From JACVRW01 sp963808545 (lineage in GTDB: Bacteria; Actinomycetota; Thermoleophilia; Solirubrobacterales; Thermoleophilaceae), in contig CAWEGB010000006.1 of NCBI GenBank assembly GCA_963808545.1, positions 505,168 through 569,167 on the forward strand: a DNA stretch of 64,000 nt. The letters run 5' to 3'. Below the pieces are notes generated by a model that saw only the letters and a list, made by a program, of their open reading frames with translations, was not told the origin of the DNA and searched no databases. Within the stretch, counting starts at the first letter, position 1, and every line of letters starts with the position of its first letter. Shown piece by piece: positions 33,673 to 43,327 of the stretch. The position numbers and the translations under genes were made by a program.

Positions 33673-36445
33673 CCGTCACCGCGGAAAGCGCGTCCGCTGC
33701 GCCTGCGGTGAACCCCGAACCTGGAACCGGCGGCCTCCACGTGCAGCTCGACTATCCCCTGCCCGCAGAGGTCACGGTCGGCGCCGGCACGGCCGTTTTC
33801 GTCTGCGGCTGGTGCTTCTGCCCCGGCGCCGAGCTCACCGCCGTCGCCTTCGTGGTGGAGGGTCAGCTCCAGCCGGCCGCCGTCGCCGGGATGCCCCGGA
33901 GTGACGTATTCAAGGCTCTTCATCCTTCGCTCGACCCCTACGCGACGGCGGGGATGCCGACTGATGCCGACTCCGCGGAGGATCCAGCCTTGCGCAGCTT
34001 TCGTAGCGGCTTCTGGGGCCTGATCCGCCTCACGCCGGGCCTCGAAGACCGGGAGATCGAGCTGAGGCTTCGCGCCACCCTCGACACTGGCGGTCAGCTC
34101 GACGCGAGCCTTGGACAGATCCTCGCCAGCGGACCCTCGGCCGAACCCATTGCCGCGGCTATGCCGGAGCCGGGTGCCGGACCACTCGTGGCCATCTGCA
34201 TGGCGACGTTCGATCCGCCCCCCGGTCTTCTAGAGCGTCAGCTCGACTCGATCCGCGCCCAGACGCACCGCAACTGGATCTGTGTTATAAGCGACGACTG
34301 CTCCAGCCCCGACCGGTTCCAGTCGATCTTGACCGCGGTGCGCGACGACCCCCGATTCGTGGTCTCACGCTCACCGAGACGACTGCACTTCTACCGGAAC
34401 TTCGAGCGGGCGCTCGAGCTCGCGCCCCTTGCCGCGGACTATGTGGCGATGGCGGACCAGGACGATTGCTGGCATCCCGACAAGGTCGAGACGTTGCTCG
34501 CCGAGATCGGCAGCGCTCAACTCGTCTACAGCGATGCCCGAATTATCGATCGCGGGGGGAGGTCCTCTCCGACACCTACTGGAGTATCCGCCGGCCCAAC
34601 CACGCCAATCTGCCCTCGCTGCTGATGGCCAATTCGATCACCGGCGCAGCCTCTCTGTTTCGCCGAGGGCTGCTCGACTATGCGTTGCCCTTCCCGCCCA
34701 GGCAGTTCTCGCATTTTCACGACCATTGGATTGGGCTAACGGCCAGGGTGCTGGGCGACGTCGCCTTCGTCGACCGCCCCCTGTACGACTACGTGCAACA
34801 CGGCGGAGCGGTCCTGGGGCACGCCGGAGCCAACTGGAAGCCCCCGCTGCGGGACAGGCTGGGGTGGCTGAAGAAGGATCCGAAGGCGCGCGTCAGGAGC
34901 TGGCGCTTGCACTACTTCGTGGACTGCTGGCGGCTCATGCAGTTCACCACGGTCCTCGACATGCGCTGCGCCCCGCGGATCAGCCGAAGGAGACGCAGGA
35001 CGCTCAACGGTTTCGCTCGAGCGGAGCACTCTCCGCTGGCGCTTGCGAATCTCGGACGGCGCGCGGTACGCGAGCTTTTCGGAGAATCCCAGACCTTGGG
35101 CGCAGAGATCGCCCTGTTTTTCGCGTTCGCGTGGCGGAGGCTCGTGGTTGTCGGTACCAGAGGGCTGAAACGACCCAGGCGTCGGCTGCGAATCGATGCC
35201 CGGCCACCCATGACGCTGCTGCCCACTCCCGGGCGCCGGGACCCGAACAACGCCGCGGTGGGGGAGGTGGGCGCAAAGATCGCTCCGCTCGCGTGGGCGG
35301 TCCAGGACGACGCGCCCGAACGGGTCAACATCCTCATTCCGACGATCGACCTGGACCACTTCTTCGGCGGGTACATCGCCAAGCTGAACCTCGCGCGGCG
35401 ACTCGCCGAGCGCGGGGCCCGAGTCCGCATCGTCACTGTCGATCCGGTGCCGACGCTGCCGGCCACCTGGCCGCAGCGCCTCGAGGCCTACAGCGGCCTC
35501 CAGGGGCTGTTCGATCACGTGGAGGTGGCGTTCGGGCGGGAATCACCTTCGCTGGGGTTGAGCCGGTCGGACCGTTTCGTCGCCACAACCTGGTGGACCG
35601 CGCACATCGCTCATGACGCGCTCCGGGCGCTTCGGGGCGATCGCTTCCTCTATCTCATCCAGGAGTACGAACCGTTTACGTTCCCGATGGGGACGTTCGC
35701 GGCGCTGGCGACCGACTCCTACCGGCTGCCGCATGTCGGCCTCTTCTCGAGCGAGCTGTTGCGGGACTACTTCCGCCGCCATGGGATCGGCGTCTACGCC
35801 GAGGGCCCCGGTTCGGGCGAGGAGCTGTCGGCAGCGTTCGAGAACGCGATCACCGCGATCGAGCCGCCTCACGCCGCCGACCTCGCGCGTCGCCATACCC
35901 GCAAGCTGCTGTTCTATGCACGGCCAGAGCCTCACGCCGCGCGGAACATGTTCGAGCTGGGCGTTCTCGCCCTCAGCCGGGCGGTGGAGAACGGCGCCTT
36001 TGGCCCCTCTTGGGAGCTGTCGGGCATCGGAACGATCGATGCCGCGCAGCGCCTGGAGCTGGGCGGAGGCGCGGTCCTCAACCTCACTCCCCGGCGCGAC
36101 CAGGGGGGCTACGCCGAAGTGCTGCGGGAACACGACGTTGGTCTCGCGCTGATGTACACGCCCCACCCGAGCCTTGTTCCGATCGAAATGGCCTCTGCGG
36201 GGATGCTGACCGTGACCAACAGCTTCGAGAACAAGACCGCCGACGCCATGCGGGCGATCTCCTCGAACCTGATCACCGCCCAGCCAAGTATCGAAGGGAT
36301 CGCCGCCGGGCTCAGCACGGCCGCCGCCGGTGTGGAGGACTACGACCGACGCGCGCAAGGTAGCGCTGTGCGCTGGAGCCGAGACTGGGAGACCACGTTC
36401 GGCGACGACCTGATGGAGCGGATCGAGTCGCTCCTCGGCACGTGA
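33669..36445 (+). pseudogene. GT2-WsaF-like glycosyltransferase fusion, split by one frameshift at a G6 run
   Basis: Start TTG 33669 (TTGA overlap). First frame to about 34556: an uncharacterised beta-rich N-terminal module (about residues 20-155, with VFVCGWCFCPG), then GT2 motifs VAICMATFDPPPGLLERQLD, CVISDDCSS and YVAMADQDDCW. After the G6 tract (34554-34559) the GT2 domain continues in another frame (VLSDTYWSIRRPNH, ANSITGAASLFRRGLLDYAL, FSHFHDHWIGLTARVLGDVA) and is followed by a WsaF-like GT-B domain: NILIPTIDLDHFFGGYIAKL, YLIQEYEPFTFPMGTFAALA, LFYARPEPHAARNMFELGVL, GGYAEVLREHDVGLALMYTP. Intact, it would have about 925 residues and two activities, probably rhamnan-like chain synthesis. 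A single base fixes the frame. Confidence 0.82.
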
Positions 36446-37188
36446 GCACCATGGACATCGCGTTGCCACGAGGCGCTCGCCGGCTGTCGCCACGCGCCCG
36501 ACAGCGTGCCCGTACGCGACGCAGGCTCGCGGCCCGCCATCTGCAGGGCGTAGGTATCGAGATCGGGGCCCTGCACGAGCCGCTTCGACTCCCCAAGCGT
36601 GCGTCCGTCACGTACGTGGATCGGCTGGGCCTCCCCGGTTTGCGCGCCCACTACCCGGAGCTCGGCGACGAGAGCCTGGTTGAGCCCGATGTGGTGGACG
36701 ATGGCGAGCGTCTGCTGAGGTTCTCGGACTCGACACTGGACTTCGTGATTGCCAACCACTTCATCGAGCACTGCGAGAACCCGATCGGCACCCTGTCCGC
36801 CTTCGCAAGGGTGCTCAGGCCCGGCGGCGTCGTCTTCATGGCCGTCCCGGACCGGCACCAAGGCGTCGATCGGGACCGGCCGGGCACGCCGTTCTGGCAC
36901 CTCCGGAGAGACCACGACGAGGGTCCTGGCTGGTCGCGGCTGACCCACTACCGCGAGTGGGCAAGAGACGTTGACGCACGGATGGGGACGATTGCCCTGG
37001 ACCAGATGGAGCAGCACGCGGCCCACATGGATGAACAGTCGTACAGCATTCATTTCCATGCCTGGAGTCCGGTTGAATTCGCCCAGATGGTCCGGGCCGC
37101 AGGCGTGGCGTACGGCCTGTCCCTCGACCTGCTGAGCCTTGTGCCCAACCAACACGAGTTCATCGCCATCCTCCGATCAACGTCGTGA
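36442..37188 (+). CDS. Class I SAM-dependent methyltransferase
   Basis: 248 residues; GTG 36442 overlaps the preceding TGA (GTGA). The degenerate motif I is GVGIEIGALHEPLRLPKRAS, followed by YVDRLGLPGLRAHYPE, an aspartate-rich strand end (VEPDVVDDGERL), DSTLDFVIANHFIEHCENPI and LRPGGVVFMAVPDRHQ. This GALHEPL-type methyltransferase group is commonly found beside WsaF-like glycosyltransferases. It may methylate a terminal sugar and so stop chain growth. The next gene starts within its stop codon. Confidence 0.85.
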   Translation: MSTMDIALPRGARRLSPRARQRARTRRRLAARHLQGVGIEIGALHEPLRLPKRASVTYVDRLGLPGLRAHYPELGDESLVEPDVVDDGERLLRFSDSTLDFVIANHFIEHCENPIGTLSAFARVLRPGGVVFMAVPDRHQGVDRDRPGTPFWHLRRDHDEGPGWSRLTHYREWARDVDARMGTIALDQMEQHAAHMDEQSYSIHFHAWSPVEFAQMVRAAGVAYGLSLDLLSLVPNQHEFIAILRSTS

Positions 37189-38095
37189 TTGGAAGCGCCC
37201 AGCGCCCCTACCCGCCGTTCGAGCTGGCGAACCGAGTCCTGTCCCTGGACGGGTGGGGGGAGCCCTTCACGGCCTACGAGAAGCTGGGCGCCGAGACAAA
37301 GCAAGCGCTGCTCGACCTACCTGCCCGCCAGCTGGAGTCCTGAGGGTAAGCGCGTGCTCGACTTCGGTTGTGGCGCCGTGCCGCACACTGCGGCACTTCC
37401 TTGCCGAAGCCGAGACCGGCGAGTTCTGGGGCGCCGACATCGACGCCCGCAGCATCGCATGGCTGCGCGAGAACCTGTGCCCGCCTCTCCATGCGCTGCT
37501 CTGCCGAGAGACGCCGCCGCTGGACCTGGAGGCGGGATCGGTCGACTTCGCCTGGGCCATCTCGGTATTCACTCACCTGACCGACCAGTCCTTACCCTGG
37601 CTGCTCGAGCTGCACCGGTTGCTCAAGTGAGGCGGGATGCTCATGGCGTCCTATACCGGCCGCTGGAGCTCCGAGCTTCTGGCGGGAGAGCCGTGGGACG
37701 AGGACCGCATCGGCATGAACGTGTTGCATCACGACCAGGCATGGGACGACGGCGGCCCGATTGTGCTGATGTCCGACTGGTGGGTCCGCGAGCACTGGGG
37801 GCGCGCCTTCGACGTGCTCGAGGTCGAGCCGCTCGTGCACGGACAGAGCTGGGCGCTGCTGCGCAAGCGCGACGTTCAGATCACGGCCGAGGAGTTGGCT
37901 GCGCCGGGGGACGATCCGCGCGAATACGAAGCGCTGCGGCACAACCTGAAGCAGCTGCGGCGCGAGCAGGCTCTCGACGCCGAGCTCCTGCGCCGCCATT
38001 ACGAGGAGTCGCTCAGCTGGAGGGTCACGAGCCCATTGCGCCGGTTGGGCGCCAGGGTCAGAGCTGCTCGGCGATCCGGGGCGCCTCGCGCCTGA
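37185..38095 (+). pseudogene. SAM-dependent methyltransferase, two frameshifts and an internal stop
   Basis: GTG 37185 overlaps the previous stop. The parts are PYPPFELANRVLSLDGWGEP, then a shift near 37315 to SWSPEGKRVLDFGCGA (motif I), a second shift near 37375 to TLRHFLAEAETGEFWGADID and DFAWAISVFTHLTDQSLPWL, and an in-frame TGA at 37628-37630 exactly where the Pro of the usual LKPGG motif belongs (LLK-stop-GGML). Reading continues through GRWSSELLAGEPWDED to a C-terminal tail LSWRVTSPLRRLGARVRAAR. The tail is the same module found in the two StrF-like proteins. The nonsense codon makes true inactivation more likely here than in the other broken genes. Confidence 0.78.
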
Positions 38096-38954
38096 AGCTC
38101 CACATCGCGAACGCGCAGACGGCGATGTAGATCGCGATCGCGGGGAGCAGCCGCTCGACGCCTCCCGCAATTTCCACCGGACCTGGCGCCGTGGGATCGA
38201 TGATCCACTTCCGCGCCGCCTCCAAGAGCGGGGCGAGGGGATTGAGCTGGAGGATGTCGGCCAGCGTGGCCGACTGCTGCTGCACCACTTCCATCGGATA
38301 CAGCACCGGAGAACCGTAGAAGAGGACGGTTACCGCGACCGACCAGATGATCAGGGTGTCGCGGAACCGGGGGTACAGCGCGGAAACGATCATGGAGACC
38401 GCCGTGGTGAAGATGAAGAGCACCGCCATCACGACGGGGAACAGGAGCCAGGTCCAGGTCGGGTCGATACCCCAGGCGAGGATGAAGACGAAGACCACGA
38501 TGAGGTTGAGGCCCAGGTGGAACATGGTCGTCAGGACGACGGCCAACGGGATCACCAGGCGCGGAAACTGGGTTTTCCGGATCACCGCCTCCTGGCTGAC
38601 GAGCGAGCCGACCGAGGCGAGCGTCGCCTCCTGGAAGAACCCGAACAGAACAATGTTGAAGAGCAGCAGAACCGGATAGTTCGGGACCTGGGAGCCGATG
38701 CGGAAGATCTGGGTGAACACGGCCAGCAGCACCCCGAACAAGATGAGCGGCCTCGCGAGCGACCAGACATAGCCGAGGGCGGTTCCGAAGTAGGACTTCT
38801 TGAAGTCCATGACCGCGAGCAACGTCAGGAGCTCCCACGACCGCCGCCTGCCTCCCCCGAGCGCCCTCGGACCGCTGATGGGACGCAGGACCAGCTCTGG
38901 GGGAAGTCCCGCCTCCGGAGAGCCGAGAGCGGGGTTCTGCGATGGATTGCTCAC
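38058..38954 (-). CDS. wzm: Polysaccharide ABC transporter permease (Wzm/TagG type)
   Basis: 298 residues, GTG 38954 overlapping the stop of the ATPase gene (GTGA). Six hydrophobic helices of the ABC-2 type: MDFKKSYFGTALGYVWSLAR coupling region, LILFGVLLAVFTQIF, LLFNIVLFGFFQEATLASVG, VIPLAVVLTTMFHLGLNLIV, LFPVVMAVLFIFTTAVSMIV and the last helix LLPAIAIYIAVCAFAMWSF. The segment FPRLVIPLAVVL and the sequence LYPRFRDTLIIWS are typical of O-antigen/teichoic-acid exporters. With the ATPase it moves a finished lipid-linked polymer across the membrane. It converges on the broken methyltransferase with a 38-base overlap. Confidence 0.9.
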   Translation of the reverse strand: MSNPSQNPALGSPEAGLPPELVLRPISGPRALGGGRRRSWELLTLLAVMDFKKSYFGTALGYVWSLARPLILFGVLLAVFTQIFRIGSQVPNYPVLLLFNIVLFGFFQEATLASVGSLVSQEAVIRKTQFPRLVIPLAVVLTTMFHLGLNLIVVFVFILAWGIDPTWTWLLFPVVMAVLFIFTTAVSMIVSALYPRFRDTLIIWSVAVTVLFYGSPVLYPMEVVQQQSATLADILQLNPLAPLLEAARKWIIDPTAPGPVEIAGGVERLLPAIAIYIAVCAFAMWSFRREAPRIAEQL

Positions 38955-40255
38955 TTCCCGGGCCCCGGCTGTGGCTCCACGTCGAATTCGGTCTGCACGG
39001 ACACCATCCCGTGGTGCTGCGAAGTCGTGCCGTAGACCATGAACTTGAGCAGCCACAGTGGCTGCACGGCCATGGCGCCGGTCTCGTCGCGGCGGGCCCA
39101 GCAGTTCAGCATGTACCGCCCGGAAACAAGCGGGTTCTCGACCTGCCCGACGAAGCGCACGCGATCGCCTTTGCGGATGCGGTCCTCGTTCTTCCCGTTG
39201 AGCCCCAGGACGAACTCGAACACCACGAAGCCTTCCTCCGTCTGCACGTGGAACATGAACGTCGGCCTCACGAGCTCCCGCCGTGCCTCGAGCACTATGT
39301 CCAACCGCATGGGCTCGCCGCGCTCGAGGTTGCGGATGGTCCTGCCGTCCTCGTCGAGCAGGCGGGCATCCACCACCCGGGTTGCGTCGTCGTCGACCAC
39401 GGCGTTCAGCTGGCGCTCGAACTCCTCGCCTTCGGCGTGCCTGTCCACGCCGAAGTTCAACCGTAAGTACTTCGAGGCGGTCTCCTCTGAATCGCCGCTG
39501 AACTTCAAGTCCCCGTCGTGCATGAGCATCGCGCGATCGCAGAGGCTCTGGACCATCGTCATGTCGTGGGTCACGAGCACGATGGTCTTGCCGGCATCGT
39601 GGCGCTCGCGGAACACGTCCAGGCACTTCTGGGCGAAGGCGGCGTCACCCACTGCGAGGACCTCATCGACGAGCATGATGTCCGCGTCCGCCTGGACCAT
39701 CACGGCGAAGGCCAGGCGCAGCATCATTCCTGACGAGTAATTCTTCAGCTTGAGCTCCGCGAACTCCTCGAGCTCGGCGAACGCCAGCATGGCGTCCAGC
39801 CGCTGACGGGCTTCCTTCTTCGTGAGACCGAGGAGCACGCCGTTGAGCAACCCGTTCTCGCGTGCCGTGAGCTCGGGGTTGAAGCCGACGCCCAGCTCGA
39901 TGAACGGGGCCAAGCGGCCTGCCATTCGGACCGTCCCGGCATCGGGTCGGTAGATGCTCGCCAGGATCTTCAGCAGAGTGCTCTTTCCGGAGCCGTTGCG
40001 ACCGACGATCCCGAAGAACTCGCCCTTGTGAACGTCGAAGGAGACCCCCTGCAGCGCGCGCAGCTCCCGGTACTGGGACCGCGTGAAGGGATGGGCGGCC
40101 CGCTCCTTAAGGGAATCGACCCGGTTTTCCGGGATGCGGAACGTCTTGTCGAGGCCGCGCACCTCGATCACGACGGGTCCCCGCCCGCCGACGTCGCCGG
40201 CGGGCGTGGCCATCGGCACCCGACTGGCGCTGTCAACCGTGGTTGGGGGATGCAT
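38951..40255 (-). CDS. wzt: Polysaccharide ABC transporter ATPase with C-terminal cargo-binding domain (Wzt type)
   Basis: 434 residues from ATG 40255. The nucleotide-binding domain has Walker A GRNGSGKST (85-93), a Q-loop region at GVGFNPELTARENGL, signature NYSSGMMLRLAF, Walker B ADIMLVDEVLAVGD and switch His VTHDMTM. Beyond about residue 270 lies an extra beta-rich domain of 160 residues (VVDARLLDEDGRTIRNLERG, RPTFMFHVQTEEGFVVF, VSGRYMLNCWARRDETG), corresponding to the Wzt C-terminal carbohydrate-binding domain that recognises a capped chain end. This predicts export of a terminally modified polymer, consistent with the methyltransferases nearby. Confidence 0.92.
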   Translation of the reverse strand: MHPPTTVDSASRVPMATPAGDVGGRGPVVIEVRGLDKTFRIPENRVDSLKERAAHPFTRSQYRELRALQGVSFDVHKGEFFGIVGRNGSGKSTLLKILASIYRPDAGTVRMAGRLAPFIELGVGFNPELTARENGLLNGVLLGLTKKEARQRLDAMLAFAELEEFAELKLKNYSSGMMLRLAFAVMVQADADIMLVDEVLAVGDAAFAQKCLDVFRERHDAGKTIVLVTHDMTMVQSLCDRAMLMHDGDLKFSGDSEETASKYLRLNFGVDRHAEGEEFERQLNAVVDDDATRVVDARLLDEDGRTIRNLERGEPMRLDIVLEARRELVRPTFMFHVQTEEGFVVFEFVLGLNGKNEDRIRKGDRVRFVGQVENPLVSGRYMLNCWARRDETGAMAVQPLWLLKFMVYGTTSQHHGMVSVQTEFDVEPQPGPGK

Positions 40256-40315
40256 GTCGAAGGTCGTCGGCCTCCGCGAGGATCTCGAGCGACTTCACCA
40301 GCAGGCTAACAGCAC

Positions 40316-40321
40316 TAGTGT
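40316..40321 (+). promoter_or_regulatory. -10 element TAGTGT, leaderless spacing
   Basis: TAGTGT, then 8 bases (GGGACCCC), then ATG 40330. No Shine-Dalgarno sequence. This fixes the start well downstream of the first in-frame ATG at 40243, which lies in the divergent ABC gene. Confidence 0.48.
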
Positions 40322-40329
40322 GGGACCCC

Positions 40330-41943
40330 ATGCAGCTCTCGGAGCCCCACGGGACCGGGGTCGCGACGGCGCGGCGCCAGCGTGGGAGGCCCTGGTTGAG
40401 TCGCCGCTTGGCCGACCGGCGGGCGCTTCCCGTCCTCGTGGTGGGGATGCTCACCGTGATCGGCCTCTCGATCCGCCTCGTGGTGGCCCAAGAGGCGATG
40501 TACGGCGACGAGCTCTCAACCTGGTGGATCATCGGCGCGAACGGGCTCGGCGGGGTGGTGTCGACCGTGCACACGGACGCCGAGATCACCCCACCCTTCT
40601 TCTTCGTCCTGTCATGGCTGACGACGCAGATCGACTTCACGCCGGAGCTTGCGCGGGCGCCGTCGCTCGTGGCCGGAACGGCATGCATCCCACTGACCTA
40701 CCTGCTCGGCCTCCGGACAGTTGGCCGTCCTGCGGCGCTCGTTGCCACTGCGCTGACGACGCTCTCCCCGTTCCTGATCTATTACGCCGCTGAGGCGCGC
40801 GGCTACGCGCTGATGATGTTCCTGGTGGTCCTGTCCACGCTGGCCATGCTCGAGGCGGTGGACAGTCGGCGGGCGCGTTGGTGGGTGCTCTACGCCGTCT
40901 GCTCCTGCTTGGCGATGTACACGCACTACACCAGCGCCTTCGCGCTTGCGCCGCAGCTCCTGTGGCTTCTGTGGGCCCATCAGGAGGCCCGCAGGCCCGC
41001 CCTCCTCGCGAATGTCGCGGCGGCCCTCGCCTTCGCGCCCTGGCTCTCCGGGGTGCAGGCGGACTTCGACTCCTGGACAACCAAGATCCTGGACCAGCTG
41101 AACCCCTTCAATTGGGAGTCCGTCTGGATCTCTTTCTCGCACGCGGCGATCGGATACCCCTACAGGACCACGGGCTTGAGCGAGCTGCCCGGGACGCCGG
41201 GGTCGATCCTGTTCGTGCTGGCGCTGCTCATTGCGATCGCGGGTGTCGCGGTCAGGGCCCTCGGGAAACGTCGGGAGGCGGGCCTCGGGCGTCCCCACCC
41301 ACGGCTGGTGCTTGTCATCGCCATCGCTGTCGCGGTGCCGGCCGGCGAAGCGATCGCCACCACGCTCGGGACCAACGTCTTCGGAGGCCGCAACCTGATC
41401 CCCGGCTTGCCGGCGTTCATGCTCTGTCTCGGGGCGCTGTTGGTGGCGCCCGGCCCGAGACTCCGCCTCTTTGCCGTCGGACTGGCCCTCGCATGTTTCG
41501 CGGTAGGCGCGGCGATGATGCTGGGCCACCAGCGCCCTCAATACCGAGCCGTAGCCGAGATCATCGACGACCAGGCCGCGCCGGGCGACGTGGTCGTCGA
41601 CGGAGCCGCGCTCACCCCCGGTCCCTACAGCCCGCTCGACCTCGCCCTCGAGCGCTCCCATACCGTGATCCGAAGCGGGACGCCCGAGCAGCGAGAGCGG
41701 CCGTTCGGCCTGTTCGACCGGCGCGTCCCGACCCGCGATGCGGTAACCAAGTCGATCGCGGCCGCCGACGGGAACCGAATCTACGTGGTCTCCATCCCTG
41801 GCTTCCAGCCCGGCCTGCGCGGCAGTGGGCGGCTGCGAAACGCGTTCCGCGCACGCTACCGGGTCGTCGAGAGCCACAGGTTCACCGGGAGCGTGAACCT
41901 GATACTCCAGGTCTGGGCAGACAAGGAATCGCCACAGCAATGA
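40330..41943 (+). CDS. GT-C (GT39/ArnT-like) membrane glycosyltransferase
   Basis: 537 residues from ATG 40330. About 11-12 hydrophobic segments. After the first helix comes AQEAMYGDELSTWW, the acidic motif in the first outer loop typical of PMT/ArnT-type GT-C enzymes, followed by TPPFFFVLSWLTTQ and LARAPSLVAGTACIPLTYLL; later YYAAEARGYALMMFLVVLST and MYTHYTSAFALAPQLLWLLW are typical of this family. The C-terminal 100 residues form an outer soluble domain (AEIIDDQAAPGDVVVDGA). These enzymes use polyprenyl-phosphate sugars as donors on the outer membrane face. The gene at 46811-48373 is a clear paralogue. Confidence 0.86.
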   Translation: MQLSEPHGTGVATARRQRGRPWLSRRLADRRALPVLVVGMLTVIGLSIRLVVAQEAMYGDELSTWWIIGANGLGGVVSTVHTDAEITPPFFFVLSWLTTQIDFTPELARAPSLVAGTACIPLTYLLGLRTVGRPAALVATALTTLSPFLIYYAAEARGYALMMFLVVLSTLAMLEAVDSRRARWWVLYAVCSCLAMYTHYTSAFALAPQLLWLLWAHQEARRPALLANVAAALAFAPWLSGVQADFDSWTTKILDQLNPFNWESVWISFSHAAIGYPYRTTGLSELPGTPGSILFVLALLIAIAGVAVRALGKRREAGLGRPHPRLVLVIAIAVAVPAGEAIATTLGTNVFGGRNLIPGLPAFMLCLGALLVAPGPRLRLFAVGLALACFAVGAAMMLGHQRPQYRAVAEIIDDQAAPGDVVVDGAALTPGPYSPLDLALERSHTVIRSGTPEQRERPFGLFDRRVPTRDAVTKSIAAADGNRIYVVSIPGFQPGLRGSGRLRNAFRARYRVVESHRFTGSVNLILQVWADKESPQQ

Positions 41944-41981
41944 TGTTTCCGCCGAACTCCTCGCGCCGCCTCTTGACGTAG

Positions 41982-43223
41982 ATGGCGATCACAGCGACTC
42001 GAGCGGGCGACGACCTGGGCCCGAACCCACGCTCGGTTCCGGATGTGGTGGCGCCGCCGCCGAGGCATCCTCGCTTCCCGCTGGTCGACGGCATGCGCGC
42101 GATCGCGGTTCTGTCCGTCCTGGTGGTGCACGCCGCCGTGATGGGTCAGGGGGTGTCCGAGTCGGTCGTCGGTCGGGCGCTCGCCCACCTCAACATCGGC
42201 GTCACGATTTTCTTCCTGATATCCGGCTTCCTCCTCTACCGGCCCTTCATCGCGCACCGGTCCGGCGGAGCGGAGACCCCGCGAATCCGCGATTACGCCA
42301 AGCGCCGCTTCCTTCGGATCTACCCGGCGTACTGGGTGGCGCTGAGCGTGCTGGTGATCATCCCCGGCCTGACCGGAGTCGTGGACGGAGCCTGGTTGCC
42401 GATGTACGCCCTGGTCCACAGGCTGAACGGCGACGGCGGCTGCGTCGAGGCGATCTTCGATTGCGGGCTGGCGCACACGTGGAGCCTGGTGGTCGAGGTC
42501 ACGTTCTACGCGGCACTCCCGCTCTACGCGATGACCGCCGCGCGAGTCACTCGCGCCCTCGATATCCGCGGCTGGGTCCGCGCGGAGCTTGGTCTGCTCG
42601 CGGGCCTGTCGGTCCTGTCGATAGCGCTTCAGTTCCTCGTCTACGAGTCCGTGCCGGAGTGGCTGGGCGCGAGCGCCTTGGGCTACCTCTTCTGGTTCGC
42701 GCTGGGGATGGGCATGGCCGTGATCTCGGTCCGATGCGGCTCCGCCGGGGCCACTCCGCGACCGATTCGGTCAGTCCGCGCCCGACCCGAGGTTCCCTGG
42801 CTGATGGCGCTCGCGCTCTACGGATTGCTCTGCGCCTGGTTGCCCGCGGACACGTTCCTCTACGAGGAGCGCGACATGCTCGTGGCCCACGTCGGGTTCG
42901 GGATCGTCGCGGCGCTGCTGCTTGCGCCGGCCGTCTTCTCCGGCCGCTCGGCGGGGCTTCCGGGACGGGTGCTGGCGCAGCCGGTGGTCGCCTGGCTGGG
43001 CCTCGTGTCGTACGGCATCTTCCTCTGGCACTACGTGGTTACGATCGAACTCGGGATCTACGGCGAGGCCGCTTCGTTCCCGCTCGTCCTGCTCGCCACG
43101 CTTGCGATCTCGATCCCGGTCGCCGCCCTGAGCTACTACGTCGTCGAGCGACCGCTGCTCCGCCTGAAATATCGTCGGCTCCGCAAAGCGCCCCCGCCGG
43201 GATCGCGCCCTCCCACTTCATAG
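41982..43223 (+). CDS. Acyltransferase family 3 (OafA/YrhL-like) membrane protein
   Basis: 413 residues from ATG 41982. Classic start of the family: HPRFPLVDGMRAIAVLSVLV with the conserved Asp-Gly-Arg near the N-terminus, then VVHAAVMGQG with the catalytic-type His, ISGFLLYRPFI, FLRIYPAYWVAL and AHTWSLVVEVTFYAALPL. Ten to eleven membrane segments. Family members transfer acetyl or other acyl groups to extracytoplasmic sugars. The last helix ends in ALSYYVVERPLLRLKYRR, again characteristic. A 38-base gap separates it from the GT-C gene on the same strand. Confidence 0.92.
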   Translation: MAITATRAGDDLGPNPRSVPDVVAPPPRHPRFPLVDGMRAIAVLSVLVVHAAVMGQGVSESVVGRALAHLNIGVTIFFLISGFLLYRPFIAHRSGGAETPRIRDYAKRRFLRIYPAYWVALSVLVIIPGLTGVVDGAWLPMYALVHRLNGDGGCVEAIFDCGLAHTWSLVVEVTFYAALPLYAMTAARVTRALDIRGWVRAELGLLAGLSVLSIALQFLVYESVPEWLGASALGYLFWFALGMGMAVISVRCGSAGATPRPIRSVRARPEVPWLMALALYGLLCAWLPADTFLYEERDMLVAHVGFGIVAALLLAPAVFSGRSAGLPGRVLAQPVVAWLGLVSYGIFLWHYVVTIELGIYGEAASFPLVLLATLAISIPVAALSYYVVERPLLRLKYRRLRKAPPPGSRPPTS

Positions 43224-43327
43224 CTGGATGACGTCGTGAGCGGGCGGCGTGCAGCCTTCCACGGTGCTTACCTGCCTAGCCCTCGTGGCTGTCGTGCCGA
43301 CCGCGGGCGCCGCCGCCGGGCTCTCGG

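Noticed and set aside
40256..40320. Possible leader peptide (VKSLEILAEADDLRHASPNHG) upstream of the Wzt-type gene
   Set aside because: It has an adjacent TAGCCT-like hexamer, but it overlaps the ATPase start in another frame and no attenuator structure is evident.
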